Positions 45,209-53,794 of a stretch of 64,000 nucleotides of DNA are shown one piece after another (within the stretch, counting starts at the first letter, position 1; each line of letters opens with the position of its first letter). Below the pieces are notes generated by a model. That model made no database searches. It was not told where the DNA came from and worked only from the letters and a program-made list of their open reading frames with translations. Source of the DNA: Caldilineaceae bacterium (GTDB lineage: Bacteria; Chloroflexota; Anaerolineae; Caldilineales; Caldilineaceae); assembly GCA_020634755.1 (NCBI GenBank), contig JACKBC010000038.1, positions 6,618-70,617 of the forward strand. The letters run 5' to 3'. The position numbers and the translations under genes are program-made.

Positions 45209-46183
45209 ATGCGCGTATTGATCACCGGCGGCGCCGGCTTTATTGGCGCCCATCTGACCAGGGCGCTGTTAGCGCGAGGCGATTCCGTGGCGATTTTGGA
45301 CAACTTGTCGACGGGGAATTTCAATAACATTCGCGAGTTTACGCCACATCCTAATTTTGCGTTTGCTGTGGATGATCTGAGCAATGCGCTGGTGCTGGAC
45401 CGACTGGCCAGCAGCGCCGATGCCATTGTGCATCTGGCGGCAGCAGTGGGCGTTTTTGTGGTGGTGGAGCGCCCCACAGAGACGATTGAAACAAATGTGC
45501 TGGGCACCCATGCCGTGCTGGCCGCCGCGCGCCGTTACCGCTGTCGTACACTGATTGCCAGCACCAGCGAGGTATATGGCAAAGGCATTAAGGTGCCTTT
45601 TAGCGAGGACGATGACATTGTGCTTGGGCCGTCCATTCGCAGCCGCTGGTGCTATGCCGCCAGCAAGCTGCTGGACGAATTTCTCGGCTTGGCCGCCTAT
45701 CGCGAGTTTGAGCTGCCGGTGACGGTAGTGCGCTTTTTTAATACGGTGGGACCGGGGCAAACGGGGCGTTATGGCATGGTGGTGCCGCGCTTTGTGCGGC
45801 AGGCGCTGCATCATGAGCCGATTACGGTGTATGGTGATGGCGAACAGAGTCGGTGCTTCTGCCACGTTCACGATACGGTGCGGGCGCTGCTGGCGCTGCT
45901 AGAGCAGCCGCAGCAAACCGCGGGCGAAGTCTTCAATATTGGCTCCAATCACGAAGTGACCATCAATCAGCTTGCCGCCACCGTGATTGAGCGTACAGAT
46001 TCAGCTTCCACCATCCAGCATGTGCCGTACAGCGAAGCGTATGCTCCCGGCTTTGAAGATATGCGCCGCCGCGTGCCGGACACAACCAAAATTGGCAAGG
46101 CGGTGGGGTGGCAGGCCCAAAAGTCGCTGGAGCAGATAATTGACGACGTGGTGCGCCATGAGGCTGAGGGTGCTGGCGCGTAG
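45209..46183 (+). CDS. NAD-dependent sugar epimerase/dehydratase
   Basis: 324 residues, extended SDR. TGGAGFIGAH (NAD-binding G-x-x-G-x-x-G), LDNLSTGNFNNI, VHLAAAVGV, the catalytic Ser/Thr in ASTSEVYGKG, YAASK (Y-x-x-x-K), RFFNTVGPGQ and a DMRRRVPDTTKI end that fits the UDP-glucuronate/UDP-glucose epimerase group. It changes a nucleotide sugar for glycan synthesis in the cytoplasm. AAAAGGGAGAACT precedes the ATG. The 276 nt upstream hold no gene. Confidence 0.85.
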   Translation: MRVLITGGAGFIGAHLTRALLARGDSVAILDNLSTGNFNNIREFTPHPNFAFAVDDLSNALVLDRLASSADAIVHLAAAVGVFVVVERPTETIETNVLGTHAVLAAARRYRCRTLIASTSEVYGKGIKVPFSEDDDIVLGPSIRSRWCYAASKLLDEFLGLAAYREFELPVTVVRFFNTVGPGQTGRYGMVVPRFVRQALHHEPITVYGDGEQSRCFCHVHDTVRALLALLEQPQQTAGEVFNIGSNHEVTINQLAATVIERTDSASTIQHVPYSEAYAPGFEDMRRRVPDTTKIGKAVGWQAQKSLEQIIDDVVRHEAEGAGA

Positions 46184-46186
46184 CGG

Positions 46187-46271
46187 TTGGTGATTGGTAG
46201 TTGGTGATTGGTAGTTAGTGATTGGTAGTTGGTCGTTGGTGATCGGTTGCCAGCGACAATCCCCAACGACC
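46187..46271. repeat. Tandem 14-bp repeats with hairpin
   Basis: TTGGTGATTGGTAG (46187-46200, 46201-46214), TTAGTGATTGGTAG (46215-46228), and a partial fourth unit. GGTCGTTGG (46231-46239) pairs with CCAACGACC (46263-46271). It lies between convergent genes and probably forms a bidirectional terminator. Confidence 0.55.
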
Positions 46272-46280
46272 AGTCACCAA

Positions 46281-46733
46281 TTACTCCTGGGGGCGATATT
46301 CTGAAGGGTAATTAACGATCTTGTCCCACTCATCGGCCGTGGAGCGGGCCACAAACGCAATGAGTTCTTCATCACCAATGTTGAAGACTTCGTGGGGTAT
46401 GCCGGGTTTGATATAGATAAAATCACCCGCTTCGTTGATCACAGACTGGGTGAGCCCTTCGCCATAGGTATGCTTGACGCGGCCCTGCAAAATAAAGAGC
46501 ATCACCTCAAAGCCGTCGTGGATGTGGGCGTAGGCAATGGAGCCGGGTGGCACGGTGGCCACGTTGATGGACAAATTCTCGGCGCCGGCATTTTTACCCG
46601 AAAGCCCCTGCATATAGCGGATGCCATTCCAGCCACGCTCTTTGCCACCGCCGCGCAAAACGGTAATTCCATCCAAGTCTTCCACCATCGATTGATCGAT
46701 AACGCCGATTCCTTGGGTCTGTGTCTGCATCAT
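46281..46733 (-). CDS. Cupin-domain protein
   Basis: 150 residues: the metal-binding cupin motif 1 IAYAHIHDGFEVMLFILQGRV (H-x-H and E) and motif 2 AGDFIYIKPGIPHEVFNIG (H). It is a single small beta-barrel, typical of sugar-isomerase or dioxygenase-like enzymes; the substrate is unknown. Minus strand, convergent with the epimerase, which could be a partner. The ATG has GAGAAT upstream. Confidence 0.82.
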   Translation of the reverse strand: MMQTQTQGIGVIDQSMVEDLDGITVLRGGGKERGWNGIRYMQGLSGKNAGAENLSINVATVPPGSIAYAHIHDGFEVMLFILQGRVKHTYGEGLTQSVINEAGDFIYIKPGIPHEVFNIGDEELIAFVARSTADEWDKIVNYPSEYRPQE

Positions 46734-46762
46734 ATTCTCCTTAATTTCAGGTATTTACATCT

Positions 46763-49024
46763 TTACCTCAGCTTGCGAATGACCGGCAGGTAAACGGTGC
46801 GTGCGCCAGCACTGCCCAGAATAACCACGTCCAAATCTTGCTGCAAGCCATTGTAGTGTGGATCTGCGCTGGCCATTGTGAAATGAATCTGGTCAAACTG
46901 GGCGCCTCCATTGCCTTGTTGATTATCCGCGGCGCCAATTGTGCCCTCTTGGGGCGTGTTCCAATCGGCCGGCGTAAAGACAAAAGTGGCGGGCGTAATG
47001 GTCAGCTGGCCGTTGGAAATTACTGCCGTAACGGTGACATCTGCTGTGGGGCGACTTTCCAAGCTGAGCTGATAGGCCAGCGGCGCCCCGCCTTCCGTCA
47101 GCGTCAACGGGGACGTAATCGTATAACTCAATCCCAGCACGTCGTTGTCGATGACGTCCACGGTAAGCTCTACCGGAGACAATTCTGCATAGCGGGCGTC
47201 ATTGCTGCTGACGGTGTGCAGCAATTTGCCCACTTGTCGATCGCTCACCACATCGTCATCTTTAACCGAAACAGAAACAGATTGCGGCACTTTCCAGTCC
47301 GTAGCATCAAAATGCAGGACGGATGGGGTCACGGTAAAGGCGGATGCCGCGGCAATGGTCACGGTCACCAAATCCATGGGTTGGCTGGCCAATGACACGC
47401 TGTACGATTCGGTGGCGCTGCGGATATCGGCGCTTTCTGTAACGGTGATTTCCTGCTGCGAGATAATGACGCCGGGCATGTCATTGTCGGCAATGTGGAC
47501 CGCTACGTCCGGCGTGGCGGCATCCGCATAGTGAGGATCCTGGGTCACAATTTCGTGGGCGATGAACGCCGTGCTGTCCCCCTCTGCCACCGCATCATCA
47601 ATGGCCGTCACAACCACATTTTGCGGTATGTTCCAGTTGGCAGATGTGAAGGTTAGCGCCACGGGCTCGGTATGGAGCTGGTCACCGGACGCAGGTTGTA
47701 CAATGACATCCGCCGTGGGCCGACTCTTTAACACAATCGAATATGCGGCGGTTGCACTAAGCACGTTGGGTTCTTCAGAGACGTTTAGTGCGCTGGGGGT
47801 CACGGTCAAGCCCGCCGCGTCATCATCGCGCACGGTGGCTACCACATCGGCCACCGTGGTGTTGTCATAGTTGTGGTCGGTACTCTGCACGGTGTGCCGG
47901 ATAATGCTTTCCTGAATACCTTCGACAATCCGATCATCAATAGCTGTGACGGTCACAGTCTGCACCGTCTGCCAGTTTAGCGAATCAAAGAGTAATCTGT
48001 TTTGGCTGGTGGTAACGGCGCTATCCGCCATAATGTCGATCGCCACTTGCGCCACGGGTTGGCTTTGCAGCACCACGCTGTAAATGGCGGTGGCGCCAGC
48101 TTCTTCCACCTCCACAGACGAGGGCGAGATATTGACGCCGGCTGAATCATCATCAATGATGGTGAGCGTCACCTGGGTGGTGGCGCCCAGACCAGCGCCT
48201 TTGGGCTGGCTCAACGCCACGTTGAACTGTTCCGCGCCTTCAGAAATATTATCGTCCAATATGGGAATCAATATTTGGCGGCTGGGATAGCCGGCTGAAA
48301 TCACCAATGTTTTGCTGATGGGTGTAAAGTCACGCAGCTCCAGCGGCTGCGATTGCGCCGACTTATCAATGGTGCTGTAGTGAACGCTCAGGCTGGCATA
48401 TGGATTGGGGTTGGTGACGCGCACCTCAATGGGGAACTGAACGTTGTCCTCATTGACTGCATAGCGCGTGGTGTTGAAGCTGACGGTTGGCGTCTGCACA
48501 TTGAGCGTGACCTGCGCCTGATTATTGGAGGTATTGCCATCGGTGGCCGCGGTCATCGTGGCCGTGTTGGTAATGGTGAGGCTGGTGGTGAGATCGGGGT
48601 TGATATAGCCATCAATCAGAATGGAAGCGCGCGCGCCGGCCGCCAAGGCGCCGGTCTGCCAGCGATAGGGCTGGCCCGCGCTAATATCTGTAATCGAAAT
48701 GCCGCTGGGCACCACATTGCGCGGGATCAGCTCAGACGGAATAATATCCTCGACAATGGCGCTATCCATCACCGTGCTGCCCGTATTGGTAAAAGTAAGG
48801 TTCAGCAAAACCAATTCGCCGGGGTGGAGAGTTCCCGTTGGAAAGACCGATTGCGTTAAGACAATGTCCACTGTATTGTCATCAAGGGCCGCGGCTTGGG
48901 CAACGGCCAACGGCGCAATTGCGCCTGATAGTTGCGCTAAATGAAGTCCGCCCCAAAGGGTACAAAGGGCAAGGAATGGAAACAAAAACAGAGGAAGCCA
49001 TGTCGTCCATTTACAGCGATGCAT
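46763..49024 (-). CDS. Secreted Calx-beta repeat surface protein
   Basis: 753 residues. Signal segment LFLFPFLALCTLWGGLHLA, then a DUF11-type domain (~50-180: FPTGTLHPGELVLLNLTFTN). Five to six Calx-beta-like repeats of ~100 residues follow, marked by DDNISEGAEQFNVAL, IDDRIVEGIQ, IDDAVAEGDS, KDDDVVSDRQ and similar (Ca2+-binding D-D-x-x-x-E). The tail ends TVYLPVIRKLR, like other secreted proteins here. Probably a Ca2+-dependent extracellular matrix or adhesion protein. It follows tlyA on the minus strand with a 48-nt gap. Confidence 0.78.
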   Translation of the reverse strand: MHRCKWTTWLPLFLFPFLALCTLWGGLHLAQLSGAIAPLAVAQAAALDDNTVDIVLTQSVFPTGTLHPGELVLLNLTFTNTGSTVMDSAIVEDIIPSELIPRNVVPSGISITDISAGQPYRWQTGALAAGARASILIDGYINPDLTTSLTITNTATMTAATDGNTSNNQAQVTLNVQTPTVSFNTTRYAVNEDNVQFPIEVRVTNPNPYASLSVHYSTIDKSAQSQPLELRDFTPISKTLVISAGYPSRQILIPILDDNISEGAEQFNVALSQPKGAGLGATTQVTLTIIDDDSAGVNISPSSVEVEEAGATAIYSVVLQSQPVAQVAIDIMADSAVTTSQNRLLFDSLNWQTVQTVTVTAIDDRIVEGIQESIIRHTVQSTDHNYDNTTVADVVATVRDDDAAGLTVTPSALNVSEEPNVLSATAAYSIVLKSRPTADVIVQPASGDQLHTEPVALTFTSANWNIPQNVVVTAIDDAVAEGDSTAFIAHEIVTQDPHYADAATPDVAVHIADNDMPGVIISQQEITVTESADIRSATESYSVSLASQPMDLVTVTIAAASAFTVTPSVLHFDATDWKVPQSVSVSVKDDDVVSDRQVGKLLHTVSSNDARYAELSPVELTVDVIDNDVLGLSYTITSPLTLTEGGAPLAYQLSLESRPTADVTVTAVISNGQLTITPATFVFTPADWNTPQEGTIGAADNQQGNGGAQFDQIHFTMASADPHYNGLQQDLDVVILGSAGARTVYLPVIRKLR

Positions 49025-49072
49025 CTTCGACGTCCTTTTTGCAACAATGTCATTATGAGTCTACGGTTGGGT

Positions 49073-50053
49073 TTAACCGGCGCCCTGGCGCAGCGCGTGC
49101 GCCGCTGCAAGCGTCTGCTCGATCATAGCGCGAATGTTGGTTGTAAGCAAATCGTTTTGGAGGTCACCCGCGGGAGATGGATCCTGTTGCCACCACACAA
49201 GAAATTCTACATTGCCGGCCGGCCCCAGCAGCGGCGAGACGGTGACGCCGCGCGTAACTAACCCTAAGTTGCGGGCCGTGCTCAGCGTTTCTTGCAGCAC
49301 GCTTCGGTGTACCTTCTGGTCACGCACCACGCCGCCTTTGCCCACGTTCTCTTTGCCCGCTTCAAACTGCGGCTTGATCAGCGCCACTATATTTGCATTT
49401 TCACCATTTGCATTTTCACTATCTGCGTTTTTGCTCTCTGCCTTTTGGCGCATGAGATGCAGCGTGGGGGGCAACACCAGCTCCAGACTAATAAAGCTTG
49501 CATCAATCACGGCCAGCGTGATATGCGGCGCGCGGCCATTGGGGTCCAGTGGTAGTGCGTCCAGATGGCGTATATTTGTGCGCTCTAGCACAACCACGCG
49601 TGGATCGCTGCGCAGTTTCCAAGCCAGTTGACCATATCCCACATCGACAGCATAGACCAGGCGGGCGCCGCGCTGCAACAGGCAGTCTGTAAAGCCGCCA
49701 GTAGAAGCACCTACATCCAGCGCACAGACATCCGCTACGTCCAGTTGAAACGCATCCAACGCGGCCGCCAGCTTGACGCCGCCCCGGCTGACAAAGGGCA
49801 GCGTTGCGCGCACGCGAATTTCCGCATGGGCCGGCACGGCTCGGCCCGGTTTGTCCCACACTTGGTCGTTCACCAATACGTCACCCGCCATGATCAAGCG
49901 GCGCGCCTTTTCGCGACTCTCGGCCAGATCGCGCTCAACCAGCAGCAGATCTAGCCGCTGTTTTCGGGCTCCGTTTTGAACGGTTGCAGACGAACCGATG
50001 GCATCTATTTTGGATTGAGGTGAGCCTGGCAATGCGTGGTCGGATGCTGACAT
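49073..50053 (-). CDS. tlyA: TlyA-family rRNA 2'-O-methyltransferase
   Basis: 326 residues. N-terminal S4 RNA-binding domain ([31 protein letters not shown]), the linker [13 protein letters not shown] and the FtsJ-like catalytic domain: [19 protein letters not shown] (SAM-binding), [22 protein letters not shown]. TlyA methylates ribosomal RNA and affects capreomycin sensitivity. An odd 16-residue insert rich in Asn/Ala/Glu ([14 protein letters not shown]) lies before LIKPQFE, caused by a small DNA repeat at about 49388-49446. Confidence 0.88.
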   Translation of the reverse strand: MSASDHALPGSPQSKIDAIGSSATVQNGARKQRLDLLLVERDLAESREKARRLIMAGDVLVNDQVWDKPGRAVPAHAEIRVRATLPFVSRGGVKLAAALDAFQLDVADVCALDVGASTGGFTDCLLQRGARLVYAVDVGYGQLAWKLRSDPRVVVLERTNIRHLDALPLDPNGRAPHITLAVIDASFISLELVLPPTLHLMRQKAESKNADSENANGENANIVALIKPQFEAGKENVGKGGVVRDQKVHRSVLQETLSTARNLGLVTRGVTVSPLLGPAGNVEFLVWWQQDPSPAGDLQNDLLTTNIRAMIEQTLAAAHALRQGAG

Positions 50054-50219
50054 GTAGGCAGCATAGAATGGGGTGCGCAGTTTGTCAAATCACAATGAAA
50101 CTGCCGCCGGCTTTGTCCTGCGGCATTAAACGGGTTGCCATTGCCTTCCGGCTACAAATGCTTGTGCCGGTTTTCAGAGTGCTGTAGAATAATGGGGTTT
50201 ATCGTGGACGTAGACCAAG

Positions 50220-50319
50220 GATGGCTCTGTATGCAGCACAACCGCCATCATAAAATGTCCTGATAATAAGATGGCTCTGTATGCAACACAACCGCCATCA
50301 TAAAATGTCTTAATAATAA
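50220..50319. repeat. R4 hairpin, two tandem 50-bp copies
   Basis: Units 50220-50269 and 50270-50319 are nearly identical, each with arms GATGGC..GCCATC and ACACAACC before the second arm. They sit right before the ribosome site of the SDR at 50331. Related hairpins occur at 57948-57973 and 57995-58024. Confidence 0.65.
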
Positions 50320-50330
50320 GAGGAATTTGC

Positions 50331-51134
50331 ATGAATAGTTCTGAGCCGACCCTTCAAAACCTGCTCGATCTAAGCGGGAAAGTGGCCATTGTGACGGGCG
50401 CCAGCGGTTGGCTGGGCGCCGCCATGAGCCGCGCCCTAGCCGAAGCGGGCGCCACCCTGGTCGTTACGAGCCGAGACGCCCAGCATGCCGCAGAATTTGT
50501 CGCCACGCTCCCCGGTTCAGGGCATGTGGGTATGGCGCTCCAGCAGGATGACGAAGCGGCCATTCCTAGTTTCGTGGCGCAGGTGGTGGAGCAACTGGGC
50601 CGCGTCGATGTGCTGGTCAACAACGCGTATGGGGGTACGGCGCCCAGCATTGAAACAGCTACGGCGGCCGATTTTGATAAGGCCTATCATACGGGCGTAA
50701 CAGCCTATTTTTTGCTGGCTCGGGAGGTGGCGCGCCATCTGCGCAGCCGGGGTGCACCGGGATCCATCATCAACATTGCCAGCATGTATGGCGTCGTGGC
50801 CAGCTATCCCGATGCGTACACCGATCTGCCCATTAACAGCCCGCCGGTCTATCATGGGCTTAAGGGGGGGCTGGTCCATCTGACGCGTCATCTGGCGGCC
50901 TATTGGGCTGCCGACAATATACGCGTTAACGCCATTAGCCCGGGCCCTTTCCCCTCGCAAAGCGTGCAAGATCGGCTGCCCGATTTTATTGCGCGGCTGG
51001 AGCAGAAGGTGCCGATGGGCCGCATGGGCAAACCGCATGAATTAAAGGGTTTGGTCGTGTTGCTGGCCAGCGACGCCGGCAGCTACATTACGGGTCAGAA
51101 TATTTTGGTAGATGGCGGTTGGACCGCTTGGTAA
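50331..51134 (+). CDS. Short-chain dehydrogenase/reductase
   Basis: 267 residues: TGASGWLGAAMS (cofactor loop), NNAYGG, a Ser in NIASMYG, YHGLKGG (catalytic Y-x-x-x-K with the following G-G instead of A-A), and SPGPFPSQS. Cytoplasmic oxidoreductase; the substrate is unknown. The ribosome site AGAGGAATTTGC precedes the ATG. It is 79 nt before a second, unrelated SDR on the same strand, so the two may act in sequence. Confidence 0.83.
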   Translation: MNSSEPTLQNLLDLSGKVAIVTGASGWLGAAMSRALAEAGATLVVTSRDAQHAAEFVATLPGSGHVGMALQQDDEAAIPSFVAQVVEQLGRVDVLVNNAYGGTAPSIETATAADFDKAYHTGVTAYFLLAREVARHLRSRGAPGSIINIASMYGVVASYPDAYTDLPINSPPVYHGLKGGLVHLTRHLAAYWAADNIRVNAISPGPFPSQSVQDRLPDFIARLEQKVPMGRMGKPHELKGLVVLLASDAGSYITGQNILVDGGWTAW

Positions 51135-51213
51135 TGGGCGCCGCTCTGGCTTCGACAAGTTCAGCCGCCTCAATGAATCCGCCAACAGCATCACAACCAC
51201 AAAAAGGCAGACA

Positions 51214-51999
51214 ATGAATCGACTAAATGACAAAATTGCCGTGATTACAGGTGCGGCGCAAGGCATTGGACGCGGGATTGCGCTCTGTTTGGCCGAAGAA
51301 GGCGCCCACATTGTGATCAATGATCTGGCTCACACTGCGGCGGCGCAAGAGACGCTGGAAGCAGTGCAGGCGCTGGGCCGACAGGCGCTTGTGATTCCCG
51401 CCGATGTGGCAGACCGGGCAGCAGTAGCCGCTCTTTTTGCGCAAGCTACTGCCCACTTTGGCCGCGTGGATATTGCCGTGGCCAATGCCGCCCATTCTGT
51501 GCGCCAGCCGGTGATCGAGGCTGAATGGGAGCAGGTTCAGCGCACGTTGGAAGTAACGCAGTTTGGCGTCTATCATGTGTGTCAAGCCGCGGCCCGCCAA
51601 ATGGTGCAGCAAGCCCAGCCGGGCCAAAACAATGGCAAGCTGTTGATCACCGGCTCGGTGCTGCAAGAGGTGCCTTTCCCCACCAGCGCACCGTATAATA
51701 TGGCCAAGGCCGCCGTCAATCACTTTGCCCGCACGCTAGCGGCCGAATTAGCGCCGCACCACATCAACGTCAACGTAATCAACCCAGGCTGGATCGACAC
51801 GCCGGGCGAGCGCAAATTTGCCAGCGAAGAGGAGATTCAGCAGGGCGGCAGGCTGATCCCGTGGGGGCGATTGGGGCAGCCGCGCGATATTGGCAAGGCG
51901 GCGGCATTTTTGGTGAGCGCCGATGCCGATTATATCACCGGCACATCGCTGCGCGTTGATGGCGGCTACGTAATTGGTCTGCGGCCCGTGGCGCATTGA
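51214..51999 (+). CDS. Short-chain dehydrogenase/reductase
   Basis: 261 residues from ATG 51214; an upstream in-frame ATG at 51112 overlaps the previous gene and is rejected. Classical SDR motifs: TGAAQGIGRG, Asp in INDLAHT (NAD preference), VANAAHS in place of NNAG, the Ser in ITGSVLQ, YNMAKAAVN (Y-x-x-x-K) and INPGWIDTPGE. The AAAAAGGCAG ribosome site is weak. Likely a secondary-metabolite or sugar-alcohol oxidoreductase; it shares only about one residue in three with the preceding SDR, so they are not a simple duplication. Confidence 0.83.
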   Translation: MNRLNDKIAVITGAAQGIGRGIALCLAEEGAHIVINDLAHTAAAQETLEAVQALGRQALVIPADVADRAAVAALFAQATAHFGRVDIAVANAAHSVRQPVIEAEWEQVQRTLEVTQFGVYHVCQAAARQMVQQAQPGQNNGKLLITGSVLQEVPFPTSAPYNMAKAAVNHFARTLAAELAPHHINVNVINPGWIDTPGERKFASEEEIQQGGRLIPWGRLGQPRDIGKAAAFLVSADADYITGTSLRVDGGYVIGLRPVAH

Positions 52000-52014
52000 T
52001 GCCGTATATCTAAT

Positions 52015-52192
52015 TGAGGGGCGTGCATAATTCTCTACTTAAGTGAACTACGTTGGTAGAGCCATGTGCAACGCACTGACCGCGCCTGTGGCTGTTATTG
52101 AGCTGTTTTTCGGGTCAGTGCGATGCACACTTATCATCTCCCTTCGTTGCTGGGCAGTGCGCGTCACGCGTGTCTACAAATCAATTTCCTCA
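52015..52192. mobile_element. R2 MITE-like element, copy 3 (right end degraded)
   Basis: Left end TTGAGGGGCGTGCATAA-like at 52015; internal inverted ACGCACTGAC..GTCAGTGCG-type palindrome is kept. The right end matches only TCCTCA at 52187-52192. It lies between convergent genes. Confidence 0.55.
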
Positions 52193-52203
52193 ATATGCGC
52201 TTG

Positions 52204-53160
52204 CTATGGAATGTCCCATGTGCTGGGGTTGAGCAGCGTTTCATCGCTTAATTCCAGCGCGTCAAATTGTTCCAGCACGGCGGGCGGCAGCTGGAGCGTG
52301 GCCGCCCGCAAGTTGTCCTCCAGCTCTGCCAGGCTGCTCATGCCCACCAACACGGTGCTAATTTGGGGTTGGGCCAGGGCAAACGCTACCGCTACCTGTG
52401 CTGCCGACGCGGCCAACCCGGCTTCCGCAATAATCCGGCGGAAGCGCTGCGAGGCGGCGGTTAGTGCGTGTAGCCGTGCGGGCAGATGATCCGCCCGCGC
52501 TGTCAATACCCCTTTGAGCAATACCGACCGCACCACAATGCCCACGTTTTGCTGTTGCGCCCGCGGCAGCACCTGCTCCTCAATGCGTCGATCCAGCACC
52601 GAATAGGTCACCTGCATAACGTCGAAAAGATCGCGGTCCAATGCCAAGAGCGGAAGCGCTGCGCCATAAAATGAGCCCCCGGTCCAGCGGATTTTGCCGG
52701 CGCGCTGCGCCGCGGAAAAAGCATCCGCGACTTCTTCCGCACGCTCCAAAAGTTCCTCAGTCACGTTGTGAATCTGCCAGACATCCACATAGTCGGTTTG
52801 CAGCTCGCGCAAGCTAAGGTCAAGTGTATCCAACATCTGGCGCTTCAGTTGGCGGCTGCTCAGCTGCTGGACTGCCGCTGGCAACAGATTTACTTTGGTC
52901 GCCAATATGGCCTGTGTGCGCCGTTGGTGCAGCGCCTGGCCCAGAATCGTTTCGCTCATCCCGTAGTCGCGGGCCGTATCGATGAGGTTGATGCCGGCAT
53001 CCAGCGCCGTGTGGATGAGGCGGATCGCCTCCTGTTCACCGGGGCGCCCGCCATGGGCCGGCGTTGCAATGCCGTACGGTAGCCCAATTTCAACTGTGCC
53101 CAGCGCCAACGCAGACACCCGAAGGCCGGTGCGCCCCAGCGTGGAAAGAGAGAAGTTCAT
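52204..53160 (-). CDS. Aldo/keto reductase
   Basis: 318 residues with all four AKR catalytic residues in place: Asp and Tyr in IDTARDYG, Lys in LATKVN, His in WQIHNV. The C-terminal barrel helices (QVAVAFALAQPQISTVLVGM) fit the D-arabinose 1-dehydrogenase/AKR-11-12-like group. NADPH-dependent reduction of a sugar or aldehyde is likely. Minus strand, convergent with the SDR. Start ATG 53160, weak ribosome site. Confidence 0.83.
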   Translation of the reverse strand: MNFSLSTLGRTGLRVSALALGTVEIGLPYGIATPAHGGRPGEQEAIRLIHTALDAGINLIDTARDYGMSETILGQALHQRRTQAILATKVNLLPAAVQQLSSRQLKRQMLDTLDLSLRELQTDYVDVWQIHNVTEELLERAEEVADAFSAAQRAGKIRWTGGSFYGAALPLLALDRDLFDVMQVTYSVLDRRIEEQVLPRAQQQNVGIVVRSVLLKGVLTARADHLPARLHALTAASQRFRRIIAEAGLAASAAQVAVAFALAQPQISTVLVGMSSLAELEDNLRAATLQLPPAVLEQFDALELSDETLLNPSTWDIP

Positions 53161-53314
53161 ATGATAAATGCATCCATAATTTTGTAATCATAATTTGATG
53201 TACCACAGAAGACGCATGGTTTCAATAGTACTCATGGGTGATATACATGAGGTTGCCTGCGTCATATACTGTACGCGCGGCCACCATGTCTGACAACAGA
53301 GGCATTAATAACAC

Positions 53315-53393
53315 GACTTACGCAGTGTCGGTGGGCCGCCAGGAGAGCATAACATAGCTGACTGGCAATTTTCCCCCTAGACTTGCGTAAGTC
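53315..53393. repeat. R3 element, copy A1 (intact, empty site)
   Basis: 79 bp, 10-bp terminal inverted repeats GACTTACGCA / TGCGTAAGTC. It contains GCATAACATAGCTGACTGGC, the uninterrupted version of the sequence split by R2 at 41650-41808. Confidence 0.7.
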
Positions 53394-53408
53394 CTATTAA
53401 TAACACAC

Positions 53409-53484
53409 GTTACGCAGCGACAGCCAGTCTGCTAGAGAGAAACGGGAACGTCGGCGAGCCGACTTTGCTCCAGGCTTGCGTAAC
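53409..53484. repeat. R3 element, copy A2
   Basis: 76 bp from GTTACGCA to TGCGTAAC; about 90% identical to copy B at 57501-57576, which lies on the other side of the large surface-protein gene in the same orientation. Confidence 0.68.
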
Positions 53485-53794
53485 ATAAGTGAATAAATAG
53501 GTTTATGCAGCCCTGGTGGACTGCCGGAGAGTGTAGCACCAGCTTGCTCTCAGCTTGGGTATGTCCTATGGACAAAGGTCACTGAGGGACCTGGCAAAAT
53601 TTTTACATTGCTGTTTTCCGGCGGCAGAGGCAAGTATATAACAGCGCACGGCCCCCTCAAAATAGCGCACATTTCACCGAACAAGTAATTTCGCAGATAC
53701 AACCTGGACCGGCGGAAAGCAGCAAATGAGTTCGGCAAGTTTAGGTCATCGCTGTGGAGTTACGTGAAAGAATTGTTTTTTGGATGGAGGAAAC

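Larger units (their letters stand above)
53161..53794. other. Intergenic region with stacked R3 elements
   Basis: No gene is visible. It holds R3 copies A1 (53315-53393) and A2 (53409-53484), a degenerate third copy at about 53500-53570 (GTTTATGCAG..TTGGGTATGTCC), and the leader of the large SdrD/DUF11 gene with GGAGG (53786-53790). Confidence 0.55.

Noticed and set aside
46187..46250. Possible CRISPR-like short tandem repeats
   Set aside because: The 14-bp units are directly abutting with no unique spacers, and no cas genes are present.
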